Assembly: GCA_022425725.1 (NCBI GenBank)
Contig: JAKMEY010000055.1
Location: 1 to 58,541, forward strand
DNA: 58,541 nucleotides
From: Ilumatobacteraceae bacterium
GTDB lineage: Bacteria > Actinomycetota > Acidimicrobiia > Acidimicrobiales > Ilumatobacteraceae
Direction: 5' to 3'
Both the position numbers and the translations under genes were made by a program. The notes beneath the pieces were generated by a model, which worked only from the letters and a program-made list of their open reading frames with translations, made no database searches and had not been told where the DNA came from. Below, piece after piece: positions 33,068 to 42,254 of the stretch (the stretch's first letter is position 1; each line of letters starts with the position of its first letter).

Positions 33068-34696
33068 TTGCCCAAGCATATTTTCGTCACGGGTGGTGTG
33101 GTCAGCTCTCTTGGTAAAGGGCTCACTGCCAGTTCGCTTGGTCGACTGTTGAAGATGCGTGGTCTACGCGTCACGATGCAAAAGCTTGATCCATACATCA
33201 ACCTCGACCCGGGCACAATGAACCCGTATGAGCATGGAGAAGTGTTCGTTACCGACGATGGCGGTGAAACCGACCTCGATCTCGGTCACTACGAGCGATT
33301 CATTGACGAGGCACTCACCCGTAGTTCAAATGCGACCACCGGTTCGATTTATCAGGCGGTGATGGCGGCGGAGCGTAAGGGTGAGTATTTAGGCAAGACC
33401 GTTCAGGTCATTCCTCACATCACCGATGAGATTAAGCGACGCATTGAGCGTGTCTCTATCGATGAAGTTGACGTCGTCATCACAGAAGTCGGTGGCACTG
33501 TCGGTGACATCGAGATTCTTCCGTTCCTTGAGGCGATTCGCCAATATCGAAACCATGCAGGACGAGACAACGTCTGCTACATCCACGTCACCCTCGTTCC
33601 TTTTATCGGTCCGGCCGGCGAACAAAAGACCAAACCGACACAGCACTCGGTAACCGAAATTCGCAGCCGTGGTATCCAACCTGATGTCATCGTGTGTCGA
33701 AGCGAAGCGCCGTTGTCGACCGAACTGAAACACAAGATTTCAAGTATGTGCGATGTTGATGAACGTGCGGTCATTAATGCATTTGATGTGGGCAATATCT
33801 ACGAACTTCCACTGTTGCTGCACGACGAAGGTCTTGATTCTGTGTGTCTCGATGTTTTGCGTGTTGACGATGCAGATATCGACCTGACCTCATGGACGGC
33901 GCTCGTTGACACCGTTGAAGCAGCAACCAAGCCAGTTCGGATCGGTTTGATTGGCAAATATGTTCAGTTGCAAGACGCCTACCTCTCCGTCGTTGAGAGT
34001 CTCAAGCATGCGGGCTTCTACCATGGCGCAAAAATTGAGCTCGACTGGATTCAGGCCGAAGATGTGGAGGGCTTGCTCGGGCAAGGTCGACTGTCAGATA
34101 TCGACGGCCTCGTCATTCCAGGTGGCTTCGGGTCTCGTGGATTTGAAGGAAAGATCGCAGCTGCCCGTTTCGCTCGAGAAAACAACATTCCTTGCCTCGG
34201 TCTTTGTCTCGGTTTGCATGCGATGACGGTTGAATTCGCTCGAGATGTTGCCGGGCTCGATGAAGCGAACTCAACAGAATTTGAGGCATCGAGTCGCCAC
34301 CCAGTGATCGATCTCATGCACGATCAGCGAGAGGTGACAGATCTCGGTGGCACCATGCGTCTTGGTGCTTACTACGCAGTGTTGACCCCAGGTTCGAAGG
34401 TGCATGAATCGTATGGCGAGCCAGTGGTGAGCGAGCGACACCGCCATCGATACGAGTTCAATCCCGCATACCGTTCTCGGTTGGAAGAGGCTGGCCTCGT
34501 GTGTAGCGGAGTGTCTCCCGATCGTCGCCTCGTCGAGTTCATCGAATTGCCTGACCACCCGTTCTGGGTGGCAACTCAGGCCCACCCTGAATTCAAGAGT
34601 CGCCCTGATCGCCCACATCCGCTGTTCCGCGATTTGGTTGGTTCTGCAATGGAGCATGCCGAAAGCAATGAAAAGAGCGATGCGAGAGTGACGTAA
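33068..34696 (+). CDS. pyrG: CTP synthase
   Basis: Makes CTP from UTP, ATP and glutamine. 542 residues: N-terminal synthase domain (PKHIFVTGGVVSSLGKGLTA, KLDPYINLDPGTMNPYEHGE) and C-terminal class I glutaminase (nucleophile in GLCLGLHAM, catalytic His-Glu in QAHPEFKSRP). The start must be the TTG at 33068: PKHIFVTGG follows at once and GGAGG lies about 5 bases upstream. An in-frame reading from 32981 would prefix 29 residues that no CTP synthase has. The 83-base gap after recN thus becomes a leader. Confidence 0.96.
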   Translation: MPKHIFVTGGVVSSLGKGLTASSLGRLLKMRGLRVTMQKLDPYINLDPGTMNPYEHGEVFVTDDGGETDLDLGHYERFIDEALTRSSNATTGSIYQAVMAAERKGEYLGKTVQVIPHITDEIKRRIERVSIDEVDVVITEVGGTVGDIEILPFLEAIRQYRNHAGRDNVCYIHVTLVPFIGPAGEQKTKPTQHSVTEIRSRGIQPDVIVCRSEAPLSTELKHKISSMCDVDERAVINAFDVGNIYELPLLLHDEGLDSVCLDVLRVDDADIDLTSWTALVDTVEAATKPVRIGLIGKYVQLQDAYLSVVESLKHAGFYHGAKIELDWIQAEDVEGLLGQGRLSDIDGLVIPGGFGSRGFEGKIAAARFARENNIPCLGLCLGLHAMTVEFARDVAGLDEANSTEFEASSRHPVIDLMHDQREVTDLGGTMRLGAYYAVLTPGSKVHESYGEPVVSERHRHRYEFNPAYRSRLEEAGLVCSGVSPDRRLVEFIELPDHPFWVATQAHPEFKSRPDRPHPLFRDLVGSAMEHAESNEKSDARVT

Positions 34697-35265
34697 TGGC
34701 GGAGTTCCGTCATACAGGCGACCGCCTCGTGCACGAAGGTGGCGTATGGAATGTTGTCGTCGGATCGTTTCTTGATCCTGACGGAGGATCATTTACTCGC
34801 GACATCGTCCGGTCTCCCGGCTCAGTTGCAGTGCTTCCGTTGATGTTCGACCCAGAGGGCGTGCCGTCTGTGGTTCTGCTGCGCCAGTATCGGCCAACGT
34901 ACGGAGAGTTCATCTATGAAGTTCCAGCAGGCATGCGAGATGTGCCCGGAGAGCCGATTGAGGCTACGGCGCAGCGTGAATTACTTGAAGAGGTTGGCCT
35001 CATCGCAGAGAGGTTGCAGCACATCTTCTCGATGACACCGTCTCCGGGTATGACCGATGCCGTCACAGAGTTGTTTCTCGCAACTGATTGCACGCAAGGC
35101 GTCGCTGACCGGCAAGGTCCTGAAGAAGAACATATGGAAGTTCATCACATGCCGATGGAACGCGCGCTGACGATGATCGACAACGGTGAGATCACCGATG
35201 CCAAAACAGTGATTGCTCTGTTGTTGACGAACCGACTTTTGATGCAGCGGGACAGTGCTCGCTAG
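34696..35265 (+). CDS. NUDIX hydrolase, ADP-ribose pyrophosphatase type
   Basis: Hydrolyses a nucleoside diphosphate linked to another moiety, probably ADP-ribose. The Nudix box is at about 79-102: GMRDVPGEPIEATAQRELLEE followed by VGL. It has one residue more than the canonical spacing between the first glycine and glutamate, as also in mycobacterial Rv1700. That ADP-ribose pyrophosphatase likewise follows pyrG. The segment SPGMTDAVTELFLA after the box fits ADPRase. One-base overlap with pyrG (TAATG) and with xerD. Confidence 0.9.
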   Translation: MAEFRHTGDRLVHEGGVWNVVVGSFLDPDGGSFTRDIVRSPGSVAVLPLMFDPEGVPSVVLLRQYRPTYGEFIYEVPAGMRDVPGEPIEATAQRELLEEVGLIAERLQHIFSMTPSPGMTDAVTELFLATDCTQGVADRQGPEEEHMEVHHMPMERALTMIDNGEITDAKTVIALLLTNRLLMQRDSAR

Positions 35266-36209
35266 TGGATACACCTGCATCGGTCGCTGCGACACTTCCA
35301 CTAGAGGTCGAAGATTTCTTGCTGTGGTTGACAACGGAACGCGGCCGGAGTGCGAATACGGTCATGGCGTATCGCCGTGACCTCACGAAGTATGTCGTCT
35401 TCCTGGCGGAGCACCACGAGACTCCTGCATCTGTGGGCGACGATCTCATTGTGTCATTTATTGCGTCTCGTGAGGCTCAGGGTTCAGCACCCACCTCGGT
35501 GGCGAGAAATCTTGCTGCGGTGAGGATGCTTCACCGGTTTTTGGTGACCGAAGGGCTTCGATCAGATGACCCGACGAATCGTCTTGATGGGGTCAAGGTT
35601 CCGTCAGGCATTCCGAAGCCGCTCGATGAGCAGTCGGTGATCGAACTCATTGAGGCGTGTTCGGCAGGTGATCCGCTTTCTCGCCGCGACCGAGCGATTC
35701 TCGAGTTGATGTACGCCACCGGGGCCCGCGTTGGAGAGGTGGTGGGATTGTCTACCTCTGCAATTGATTTCGATGGTCAACTTGTGCGGTTGCTTGGTAA
35801 AGGCGCGAAAGAGCGCATCGTTCCGTTCGGCACCAGCGCCCTGTTGGCTCTTGAAGACTGGTTCGGTCCCCTAGGGCGGGCGCAGCTCGTTCCCAAGCAG
35901 TGGCGGCACCGAGATGACGCAGAGGCAGTATTTTTGAATACGCGTGGAGGCCGTATTTCTCGACAAGGCATTTGGTTGGTGATCAAAAGTGCCGGTGAAC
36001 GAGCTGGCATCACAGGGCACCTCTCTCCGCACGTGTTACGCCATTCGTGTGCAACTCACCTCCTTGATCACGGAGCAGACCTTCGCATCGTGCAAGAGAT
36101 GTTGGGCCATGCCACGATTTCGACCACGCAGCTCTACACACGAGTGAGCCAAGAACGGCTGTGGGAGTCGTACGTAGCAGCGCATCCGCGAGCGAAGCGG
36201 CAGTCATGA
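35265..36209 (+). CDS. xerD: Tyrosine recombinase XerD-like
   Basis: Site-specific recombinase for resolving chromosome dimers, 314 residues. N-terminal SAM-like core-binding domain (about 12-100, RGRSANTVMAYRRDL) and catalytic domain with R155, K179, H256-x-x-R259, H282 and nucleophile Y291 (HVLRHSCATHLLDHG, GHATISTTQLYT). All catalytic residues are intact. Position after pyrG-NUDIX matches Rv1701 and indicates the housekeeping XerD, not a mobile-element integrase. GTG start overlaps the NUDIX stop. Confidence 0.94.
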   Translation: MDTPASVAATLPLEVEDFLLWLTTERGRSANTVMAYRRDLTKYVVFLAEHHETPASVGDDLIVSFIASREAQGSAPTSVARNLAAVRMLHRFLVTEGLRSDDPTNRLDGVKVPSGIPKPLDEQSVIELIEACSAGDPLSRRDRAILELMYATGARVGEVVGLSTSAIDFDGQLVRLLGKGAKERIVPFGTSALLALEDWFGPLGRAQLVPKQWRHRDDAEAVFLNTRGGRISRQGIWLVIKSAGERAGITGHLSPHVLRHSCATHLLDHGADLRIVQEMLGHATISTTQLYTRVSQERLWESYVAAHPRAKRQS

Positions 36210-36646
36210 AGCAGATTCTGCATCTCATTCGTCGAACATGGTGGTCGTTGCGGCCAGTAGAAATTTCGGCTGACGAGATCGCGCTTGTCAAGGAGACACT
36301 TGCCGAAGAAGAACTCTCGCTCTGGCTTCGTATGTGTCGTGCTGATCGCTCCCACTCGGTGATGGTCGCCCGTCGTTTTACCGCTGCCGAGCCCGATGCG
36401 CCTCAGGACGCTCTTGCAGGAGTGTTCCTTCACGATGTGGGAAAGACGGTGGCCGGGTTATCGGTTCCCCTGCGCATCGTTGCAACATTGGTGGGGTCAA
36501 GAACGAAGCGATTTATGAATTATCGCGATCATGAGCGAATTGGTGCTCAACTACTCCGAGAGGCTGGAAGTTCGTCTCTGACTATAGAAACGGCTCTCGG
36601 CAACGGGCGGTGGGGACCGGCATTACGCCTTGCTGATGATGTCTAG
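36206..36646 (+). CDS. Small HD-domain protein
   Basis: Putative metal-dependent phosphohydrolase of 146 residues. H50 in ADRSHSVMVAR and the H76-D77 pair in GVFLHDVGKT fit the HD superfamily. A later DHERIGAQLLREAG supplies further possible ligands. The substrate is unknown. The N-terminal 45 residues form a basic then acidic helical stretch. ATG at 36206 overlaps the xerD stop (ATGA), so it is coupled to the recombinase gene. It ends 12 bases from the convergent MATE gene. Confidence 0.82.
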   Translation: MKQILHLIRRTWWSLRPVEISADEIALVKETLAEEELSLWLRMCRADRSHSVMVARRFTAAEPDAPQDALAGVFLHDVGKTVAGLSVPLRIVATLVGSRTKRFMNYRDHERIGAQLLREAGSSSLTIETALGNGRWGPALRLADDV

Positions 36647-36657
36647 GCCATCTGCGG

Positions 36658-37983
36658 CTACCTCAGGAGAACTCGGCTGCGTGCGGTGACCGTGAGCGCT
36701 CTGATGACCATCCAGAGCGCCAGAAGGGCCCAAATTCCTGAAAGGCCCGGCCCCGTACGAATCGGTTCAGAAAAGAGGGCAAGTGCCATGATCGCCGTGT
36801 GGGCGAACGCGGCAAGACCGAGGAATCTGCTGTCTGAGAGACCGATGAGGACCCCATCGCCACCGAATGCGATTGCCCCAGGGATAAGGGCTATTGCGAG
36901 AAACCGTAGTCCATCGGCTGCCGCCAATTTCACAGACTCATCAGCAGTAAAAAGGTTTGGAAGAACGTTTGCGGAAGCAAAGATGATGATCGCCAGCGCG
37001 ACTCCCAGTACTCCGCTCCAGAAATACACACGGCTCGATACTCGTCGCTGGAGATCGAGGTGTCCTGAACCCCGAGACTCTCCGAGCAGTGTGTGAGCTG
37101 GAATAGAAATTGCATCGAGACACAGCGCAAGCAAGAGAAATGTTCCGTTGACGATTTGGTGGGCGGCGAGAACGGCATCTCCGCTTCGAGCGGCAAGCAC
37201 GGTAGAAGCAGTAAAAATCGTGAGCATCGAGAACACTCGCACGCCGAGGTCGCCGCCCACTCTGAGTAGATCGCGAAGGACGGCTCTCTGCACCGAGAAT
37301 CGGCGGCCTAACTGAAGATGCGGTTTCGCGATGATGACAAGCCAGATGGCGCCCACATATTGCGCAATCACCGTCGATGCAGCTGAGCCAGTGATTGACA
37401 AGTCCGCCCAGAACACGAGAGGAATTTCGATCACCGCGTTGAGAATGTTGCTCACCATCAACACGACTAAGGGTCGTCGGTAGTCGGCATGGCCCCGCAG
37501 GACACCTTGGGCTGCAACCATGACAACTACTGCCGGCAGCCCGAACGCCGCAATCGTGAGATATTGAATGCCGTGCGATGTGGCCTCTGGACCCGCACCG
37601 AGTAGAGAAACGATCGAGGTGGCCAAGGGAACGAGTGCAGCACACGCCAACATGCCGATGATGACGCCAAGCAAGAGTGCGTGTTGCGCAAATGCGTCAG
37701 AGCGGGCCACGTTTTGTGCACCTCGAGCGCTGGCAATGCGCTCAGTTGTTCCGTATGCGAGGAAATTCGTTCCGGCAACAATCAGCGCAAGAATGGTGCC
37801 TGCGGCGGCCAGGCCAGCGAGTTCTTCTGCGCCGACGCGACCGATGATGGCTGTGTCGGTTGCGACATACAGCGGCTCGACAGCGAGAGTTCCGAGTGCG
37901 GGAAGGGCGAGTCGGAAAAGTCGGCGATCAACGTGTTGCCGGCTCAGCGAGGAAGGTGTCGCTTCAGCGGGGGAGGAGCCCAA
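36658..37983 (-). CDS. MATE family efflux transporter (DinF subfamily)
   Basis: Twelve-helix multidrug/metabolite exporter, 441 residues, driven by Na+ or H+. LFRLALPALGTLAVEPLYVATDTAIIGRVGAEELAGL near the start is typical of the DinF branch (quoted in parts: LALPALGTLA, ATDTAIIGRVG). The second half repeats the fold from about residue 235 (LLRVGGDLGVRVFSML). No substrate can be read from sequence. The only early start is a TTG at 37983, overlapping the end of trpS by 20 bases; a CTG 12 codons later is the alternative. It shares the trpS transcription unit. Confidence 0.88.
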   Translation of the reverse strand: MGSSPAEATPSSLSRQHVDRRLFRLALPALGTLAVEPLYVATDTAIIGRVGAEELAGLAAAGTILALIVAGTNFLAYGTTERIASARGAQNVARSDAFAQHALLLGVIIGMLACAALVPLATSIVSLLGAGPEATSHGIQYLTIAAFGLPAVVVMVAAQGVLRGHADYRRPLVVLMVSNILNAVIEIPLVFWADLSITGSAASTVIAQYVGAIWLVIIAKPHLQLGRRFSVQRAVLRDLLRVGGDLGVRVFSMLTIFTASTVLAARSGDAVLAAHQIVNGTFLLLALCLDAISIPAHTLLGESRGSGHLDLQRRVSSRVYFWSGVLGVALAIIIFASANVLPNLFTADESVKLAAADGLRFLAIALIPGAIAFGGDGVLIGLSDSRFLGLAAFAHTAIMALALFSEPIRTGPGLSGIWALLALWMVIRALTVTARSRVLLR

Positions 37984-38950
37984 TAGCTTCGTACGCTCTA
38001 TTCAATGTGGCGGACGCTTGTTCTTGGGCTTTACTCGCACCGATATTGAGCAACCGTTGCAGTTCACCCGGGTCGTTCATCAACTCGCGATACCGGTGCT
38101 GAACTGGCTCAAGCATCGCAATCACTGCCGAAGCGGCGTCAGCCTTTAACAGACCGTATTGGGCGTACTCCTCAGCGAGCTGTGCAGGGGTGCCACCTCC
38201 TGCAGCAGCCAGAATGTCGAGAAGATTTGAGACCCCAGGCTTTTCCGTCACGCTGTACCGAACTTCAGATTCAGAGTCGGTCACTGCTCGCTTGAACTTC
38301 TTTTCGATCGCTTTCGGGTCATCGAGCAGAAACACACATCCTGCATCTGAGTCGGCAGATTTCGACATCTTTGAGGTTGGAGCTTGGAGATCCATCACTC
38401 GGGCACCCGCCGCTGGGGTCACCGCCTCGGGAACGACGAAGGTTTCCCCAAAGCGACTGTTAAAACGAATCGCGATATCTCGGGTGATTTCGATGTGCTG
38501 CCGTTGGTCATCCCCGACCGGTACTTCATTTGCGTCGTATAACAAAATGTCAGCCGCTTGAAGCGCTGGATAGGTGAAGAGACCCGCTGCAACAAAGTCG
38601 GTTTCGCGTTTTGCTGACTTGTCTTTGAACTGCGTCATGCGAGAGAGCTCGCCGAATGAGACCGTGCATTCCATCACCCATCCGAGTTGCGAGTGCTCAG
38701 GCACGTGACTTTGTACGAAAATCGTTGCCACATCAGGATCTAAACCGATAGCGAACAACATCGCGGCGAGGCTCACTGTTGACTCACCAACAACGCCAGA
38801 TTCGGTCGTTACTGTCAACGCGTGCAGGTCAACAATGCCGTGGTACACGTCTTTTTCGTGTTGGCCATTCACCCAATTGCGAAGAGCACCAAGGTAATTG
38901 CCGAGGTGGACATCGCCGGTTGGTTGAATGCACGAAAGAACTCGAGTCAC
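37964..38950 (-). CDS. trpS: Tryptophanyl-tRNA synthetase
   Basis: Class I synthetase of 328 residues. The HIGH-like motif is PTGDVHLGNYLGAL and the KMSKS loop is TSKMSKSADSD. Other blocks are GDDQRQHIEITRDIA and FTYPALQAADILLYDANEVPVG. The GTG start at 38950 is preceded at 6 bases by TAGCCT, so a leaderless mRNA is likely. It is divergent from scpA with a 62-base gap. Confidence 0.96.
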   Translation of the reverse strand: MTRVLSCIQPTGDVHLGNYLGALRNWVNGQHEKDVYHGIVDLHALTVTTESGVVGESTVSLAAMLFAIGLDPDVATIFVQSHVPEHSQLGWVMECTVSFGELSRMTQFKDKSAKRETDFVAAGLFTYPALQAADILLYDANEVPVGDDQRQHIEITRDIAIRFNSRFGETFVVPEAVTPAAGARVMDLQAPTSKMSKSADSDAGCVFLLDDPKAIEKKFKRAVTDSESEVRYSVTEKPGVSNLLDILAAAGGGTPAQLAEEYAQYGLLKADAASAVIAMLEPVQHRYRELMNDPGELQRLLNIGASKAQEQASATLNRAYEAIGLLPR

Positions 38951-38956
38951 ATCGAC

Positions 38957-38962
38957 AGGCTA
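38957..38962 (-). promoter_or_regulatory. Putative -10 element of trpS (leaderless)
   Basis: On the minus strand TAGCCT ends 6 bases before the GTG at 38950. Confidence 0.5.
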
Positions 38963-39000
38963 CCTGTGGAGGATCGCAGTAACGGAATGGGTTTGGGCAC

Positions 39001-39006
39001 TAGCGT
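39001..39006 (+). promoter_or_regulatory. Putative -10 element of scpA (leaderless)
   Basis: TAGCGT lies 6 bases before the GTG start at 39013. The intervening AAGGAT directly abuts the GTG, too close to act as a Shine-Dalgarno. Confidence 0.5.
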
Positions 39007-39012
39007 AAGGAT

Positions 39013-39789
39013 GTGGCGTTTGCTGTTGAAACACCGGTGTACGAGGGTCCTTTTGACCTCCTGCTTCAGCTCATCCTCAAGGAGCAAGTCGACCTCTACG
39101 AAGTTGACTTGGCAACAATTGTCGATGCGTATCTGGCCGAAGTCGAACGCTTGCAAGCACTTGACCTAGAGGTTGCCACCGAGTTCTTGCTGATCGCTGC
39201 AACACTCGTCGAACTAAAAACCCGCCGGTTACTTCCTGGGCACGATGATGGCGACCTCGACGAAGAACTTGCATTGTGGTCAGAGCGAGATCTCCTCCTT
39301 GCCCGACTGCTCGAATGTAAAACGTTCAAAGACGTTGCTCGGGTGCTCAACGCGCTTTCCGAACAGGCTGACCTTTGCTTCCCACGACGAACCGGCGCAG
39401 ATGAGCGATTCGCTGGGCTCATGCCTGACCTGCTCGAGGGAACCTCGATTCGCCGCTTTCAGAGCGCTGCAATTCGCGCCCTCACACCGAAACCTGAGCC
39501 AATTGTCGATCTTTTCCATGTCTCTCCGATACGAATCACAGTGGCTGAAGCGGTCGATGAGCTTCTTGCCGAACTGCCAATTGTTGGCCGTATCAATTTC
39601 AAACGTCTCACGGCAGACCTGGTTGAGCGAGTAGAGGTCATCGTTCGTTTTCTCGCCGTGCTTGAGCTGTTCAAACAAGGGATCGTTGACATCGAGCAAT
39701 TCACCCAATTTGGCGAGATCGATATCGTCTGGGTGGGAGACGTTGGTGCCGACCTATCAGTTCTCGCAATCGACAACTACGAGGGTTAG
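39013..39789 (+). CDS. scpA: Segregation and condensation protein A
   Basis: Kleisin subunit of the SMC condensin complex, 258 residues. The N-terminal SMC-binding helices are recognised by VYEGPFDLLLQLILKEQVDL and EFLLIAATLVELKTRRLLP. The C-terminal winged-helix region contains RVEVIVRFLAVLELFKQGIVDIEQ. It pairs with scpB two bases downstream; smc is not in the window. In mycobacteria the same genes (Rv1709-Rv1711) follow parA, which is absent here. Confidence 0.95.
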   Translation: MAFAVETPVYEGPFDLLLQLILKEQVDLYEVDLATIVDAYLAEVERLQALDLEVATEFLLIAATLVELKTRRLLPGHDDGDLDEELALWSERDLLLARLLECKTFKDVARVLNALSEQADLCFPRRTGADERFAGLMPDLLEGTSIRRFQSAAIRALTPKPEPIVDLFHVSPIRITVAEAVDELLAELPIVGRINFKRLTADLVERVEVIVRFLAVLELFKQGIVDIEQFTQFGEIDIVWVGDVGADLSVLAIDNYEG

Positions 39790-39791
39790 CA

Positions 39792-40388
39792 ATGCACGAA
39801 CACGACCCGTCCTCTCTTCATGCAGCGATCGAAGGCATAGTCATTGTCGCGATGGAGCCGGTGCCGGTTGAACTGCTTGCACAACTCCTTGAGCGGCCGC
39901 TCTCCGAGATAGAGGCGGCCTGTGAAGCTCTTGCCGCTGAATATCGCGAACGGCATTCGGGCTTTGAACTCGTCGAAGTAGCGGGAGGGTATCGATATCA
40001 ATCAGTTGCTGAACTTGCCCCGTATGTTGAACGGTTCCTACTCGATGAGCAACGGGCACGGCTCTCAGGAGCCGCCCTTGAGACGCTTGCGATCATCGCA
40101 TACAAGCAGCCGATCAGTCGTGGGCAAATTGCGTCAATCAGGGGTGTCGACCCTGATGGAGTGTTACGAACGCTCACGGCGAGGGGGTACATCGATGCCG
40201 TGGGCCATGACGACGGCCCGGGCCAGGCAATTTTGTACGGAACCACTACAACGTTTTGCGAGAAGCTGGGAATTGCGAGTCTTGACGACTTGCCATCAAT
40301 CGCCGAGTTCATTCCTGACGCAGACGTCGTGGAGGCGCTTGAGCATGGTCTGCGCATTGAGCCGCCAAGTGAATCTGCTCCAGGCTGA
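39792..40388 (+). CDS. scpB: Segregation and condensation protein B
   Basis: Tandem winged-helix kite protein of 198 residues that binds ScpA in the SMC complex. ALETLAIIAYKQPISRGQIASIRGVDPDGVLRTL is the conserved core (seen as LAIIAYKQPISR and IRGVD) and LYGTTTTFCEKLGI the second. The start is two bases after scpA. Confidence 0.95.
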   Translation: MHEHDPSSLHAAIEGIVIVAMEPVPVELLAQLLERPLSEIEAACEALAAEYRERHSGFELVEVAGGYRYQSVAELAPYVERFLLDEQRARLSGAALETLAIIAYKQPISRGQIASIRGVDPDGVLRTLTARGYIDAVGHDDGPGQAILYGTTTTFCEKLGIASLDDLPSIAEFIPDADVVEALEHGLRIEPPSESAPG

Positions 40389-40401
40389 GAGTTAGGTCAG
40401 C

Positions 40402-41184
40402 ATGGTCGATGAGGTTCCTTGGTATCTCGATGATGCCGACGATTCCGGTGGCGAGCGGCAGGGTGAACGTCTTCAAAAGGTGCTAGCGCAGCGTGGCTGG
40501 GGGAGTCGTCGAACCTGTGAGATCTTGATTTCAGAGGGCCGCGTCATGGTGAACGATGAGGTCGCTGAACTTGGGTGTCGGGTTGATGTCGATGCTGACG
40601 TGGTGTGCGTTGATGGTGTTCCGGTTGGTATTAAGCCTGACCTCGTGTACTACCTGCTGAACAAGCCAGAAGGAGTGGTGACGACAGCATCTGATCCCCA
40701 AGGTCGCCCAACGGTGCTAACACTTGTGCCTGAATGTCCTGGACTCCACGCGGTTGGCAGGCTCGATATGGCAACCGAAGGGCTCCTTCTTCTCACAAAT
40801 GACGGAAATCTCACCCACGCCGTGACACACCCGTCAAAAGGGGTTGAGAAGGAATATCTCGTTCAAGTGGCTGAGCCTCTCTCGTCGGGAGCGCTCCGAG
40901 CACTTCGGGATGGAGTGGAACTTGACGATGGAATGACCGCATCAGCACGAGTTTCACAGCCCGAGCCTGGGGTTGTTCGCATCGTCATTCATGAGGGACG
41001 AAATCGACAAGTACGGCGGATGTTTGACGCAGTTGGACATCGCGTGAAACGGCTCATTCGTATTCGCATCGGTCCGATCCGAGATAACAAACTTGCTCCG
41101 GGCGAGTGGCGGACGATGTCAACGTCAGAAGTCATCGAACTGAGTAAAGCCTGCGGCCTTGAACGATACGCTCAACGCCCGTGA
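40402..41184 (+). CDS. rluB: 23S rRNA/tRNA pseudouridine synthase, RluB family
   Basis: Isomerises specific uridines of large-subunit rRNA. 260 residues: S4 domain at about 20-75 (ERLQKVLAQRGWGSRRTCE), catalytic aspartate D122 in VGRLDMATEGLLLLTNDG, then KEYLVQV and EGRNRQVRRMFDAVGH. It belongs to the RsuA/RluB/E/F group. Its place after scpAB matches Rv1711 and many other genomes. The last bases overlap the tyrA GTG start. Confidence 0.94.
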   Translation: MVDEVPWYLDDADDSGGERQGERLQKVLAQRGWGSRRTCEILISEGRVMVNDEVAELGCRVDVDADVVCVDGVPVGIKPDLVYYLLNKPEGVVTTASDPQGRPTVLTLVPECPGLHAVGRLDMATEGLLLLTNDGNLTHAVTHPSKGVEKEYLVQVAEPLSSGALRALRDGVELDDGMTASARVSQPEPGVVRIVIHEGRNRQVRRMFDAVGHRVKRLIRIRIGPIRDNKLAPGEWRTMSTSEVIELSKACGLERYAQRP

Positions 41185-42254
41185 ATACTGTTGATCACAC
41201 GCGCACGGCGAACGTTGTGGGTCTTGGCCTCATAGGAGGTTCTATTGCGCTGGCCCTGCGAGAGCGAGGCTGGACGGTGTGTGGGAGTGATCTCGATGAT
41301 GAGGTGAGTCATCGTGCACAACACGAGGGCATCATCTCTGAAATTGGCATCGATCAAGAAGCGGTTATCAACATTGTGGCGGTTCCAGTCACAGCAAGCG
41401 TTGACGTTGTGAGGCAGATGCTGGAAACGACGTCAGGTGTTGTAACCGACGTCGGATCTGTGAAGGCACCAATTTGTGAGGCGATACACGACAAGCGCTT
41501 CATCGGCGGTCACCCAATGGCAGGCAGTGAACTCGAAGGGCTCGATGGCGCAGACCCTCACATGTTTGATGGTGCGATCTGGGTATTGACCCCCGACCTT
41601 GAGGCTGACGACGAGAATTTTGCGGTCGTTGCCTCGCTGGCACGTGAAGTGGGATCTGAAGTCGTCGCACTCTCACCAACCGAACATGATCGACTTGTTG
41701 CCGTTGTCAGCCATCTGCCACACCTGACGGCAGCATCATTGATGTCGCTTGCTCAAGATCGATCCGAAGAGCACGCATCGTTGCTCCGTCTCGCCGCGGG
41801 TGGCTTTAGAGATATGACTCGTATCGCCAGCGGATCACCGCGCATTTGGATCGATATTTGTCAAGAGAACCGTGTTGCGATTCTGGAAGCGATCGACGAC
41901 CTCAATGCGGCGCTAAATAGCGTCCGAAGTTTTATTGAAGCGGAAGAGAAAACCTCGCTAGAGAGCATGCTTCAGAGGGCTCGAGAATCAAGAGCAAACC
42001 TGCCCGGTCGTGTGACCGACCCGTCGGCTCTCTCTGAGGTCCGCATTCGCATTCCAGACCGTGCGGGAGCTGCAGCCGAGGTGTTCACCCTTGCCGCTGA
42101 GCTCGGCGTCAACATTGCCAATTTTGAGGTTGTCCACCTCGCCGAAGGAAACCGTGGTGTCGCTGTCGTCCTTGTCGACTCTGGGGTCGTTGACATGTTC
42201 CGCGGTGGTCTCATCGCCCGTGGCTTCCGGCCGACTGTGAGTGCCTTGACATGA
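41181..42254 (+). CDS. tyrA: Prephenate dehydrogenase with C-terminal ACT domain
   Basis: NAD(P)-dependent conversion of prephenate to 4-hydroxyphenylpyruvate in tyrosine synthesis. 357 residues: Rossmann motif VVGLGLIGGSIALALRERG, the GHPMAGSELEG and VVSHLPHLTAASLM active-site blocks, and an ACT domain from about 283 to the end (SEVRIRIPDRAGAAAEVFTLA), likely for feedback by tyrosine. GTG start inside the rluB stop; ATGA overlap with aroA. The pairing gives two steps of aromatic amino acid synthesis in one unit. Confidence 0.94.
   Translation: MNTVDHTRTANVVGLGLIGGSIALALRERGWTVCGSDLDDEVSHRAQHEGIISEIGIDQEAVINIVAVPVTASVDVVRQMLETTSGVVTDVGSVKAPICEAIHDKRFIGGHPMAGSELEGLDGADPHMFDGAIWVLTPDLEADDENFAVVASLAREVGSEVVALSPTEHDRLVAVVSHLPHLTAASLMSLAQDRSEEHASLLRLAAGGFRDMTRIASGSPRIWIDICQENRVAILEAIDDLNAALNSVRSFIEAEEKTSLESMLQRARESRANLPGRVTDPSALSEVRIRIPDRAGAAAEVFTLAAELGVNIANFEVVHLAEGNRGVAVVLVDSGVVDMFRGGLIARGFRPTVSALT

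Noticed and set aside
35265-36209. Integrase of a mobile element
   Set aside because: The tyrosine recombinase sits in the conserved pyrG-NUDIX-xerD order, with no flanking repeats or other mobile genes.
37568-38149. Open frame of 193 codons on the plus strand
   Set aside because: Antisense to the MATE and trpS genes; no recognisable domain.
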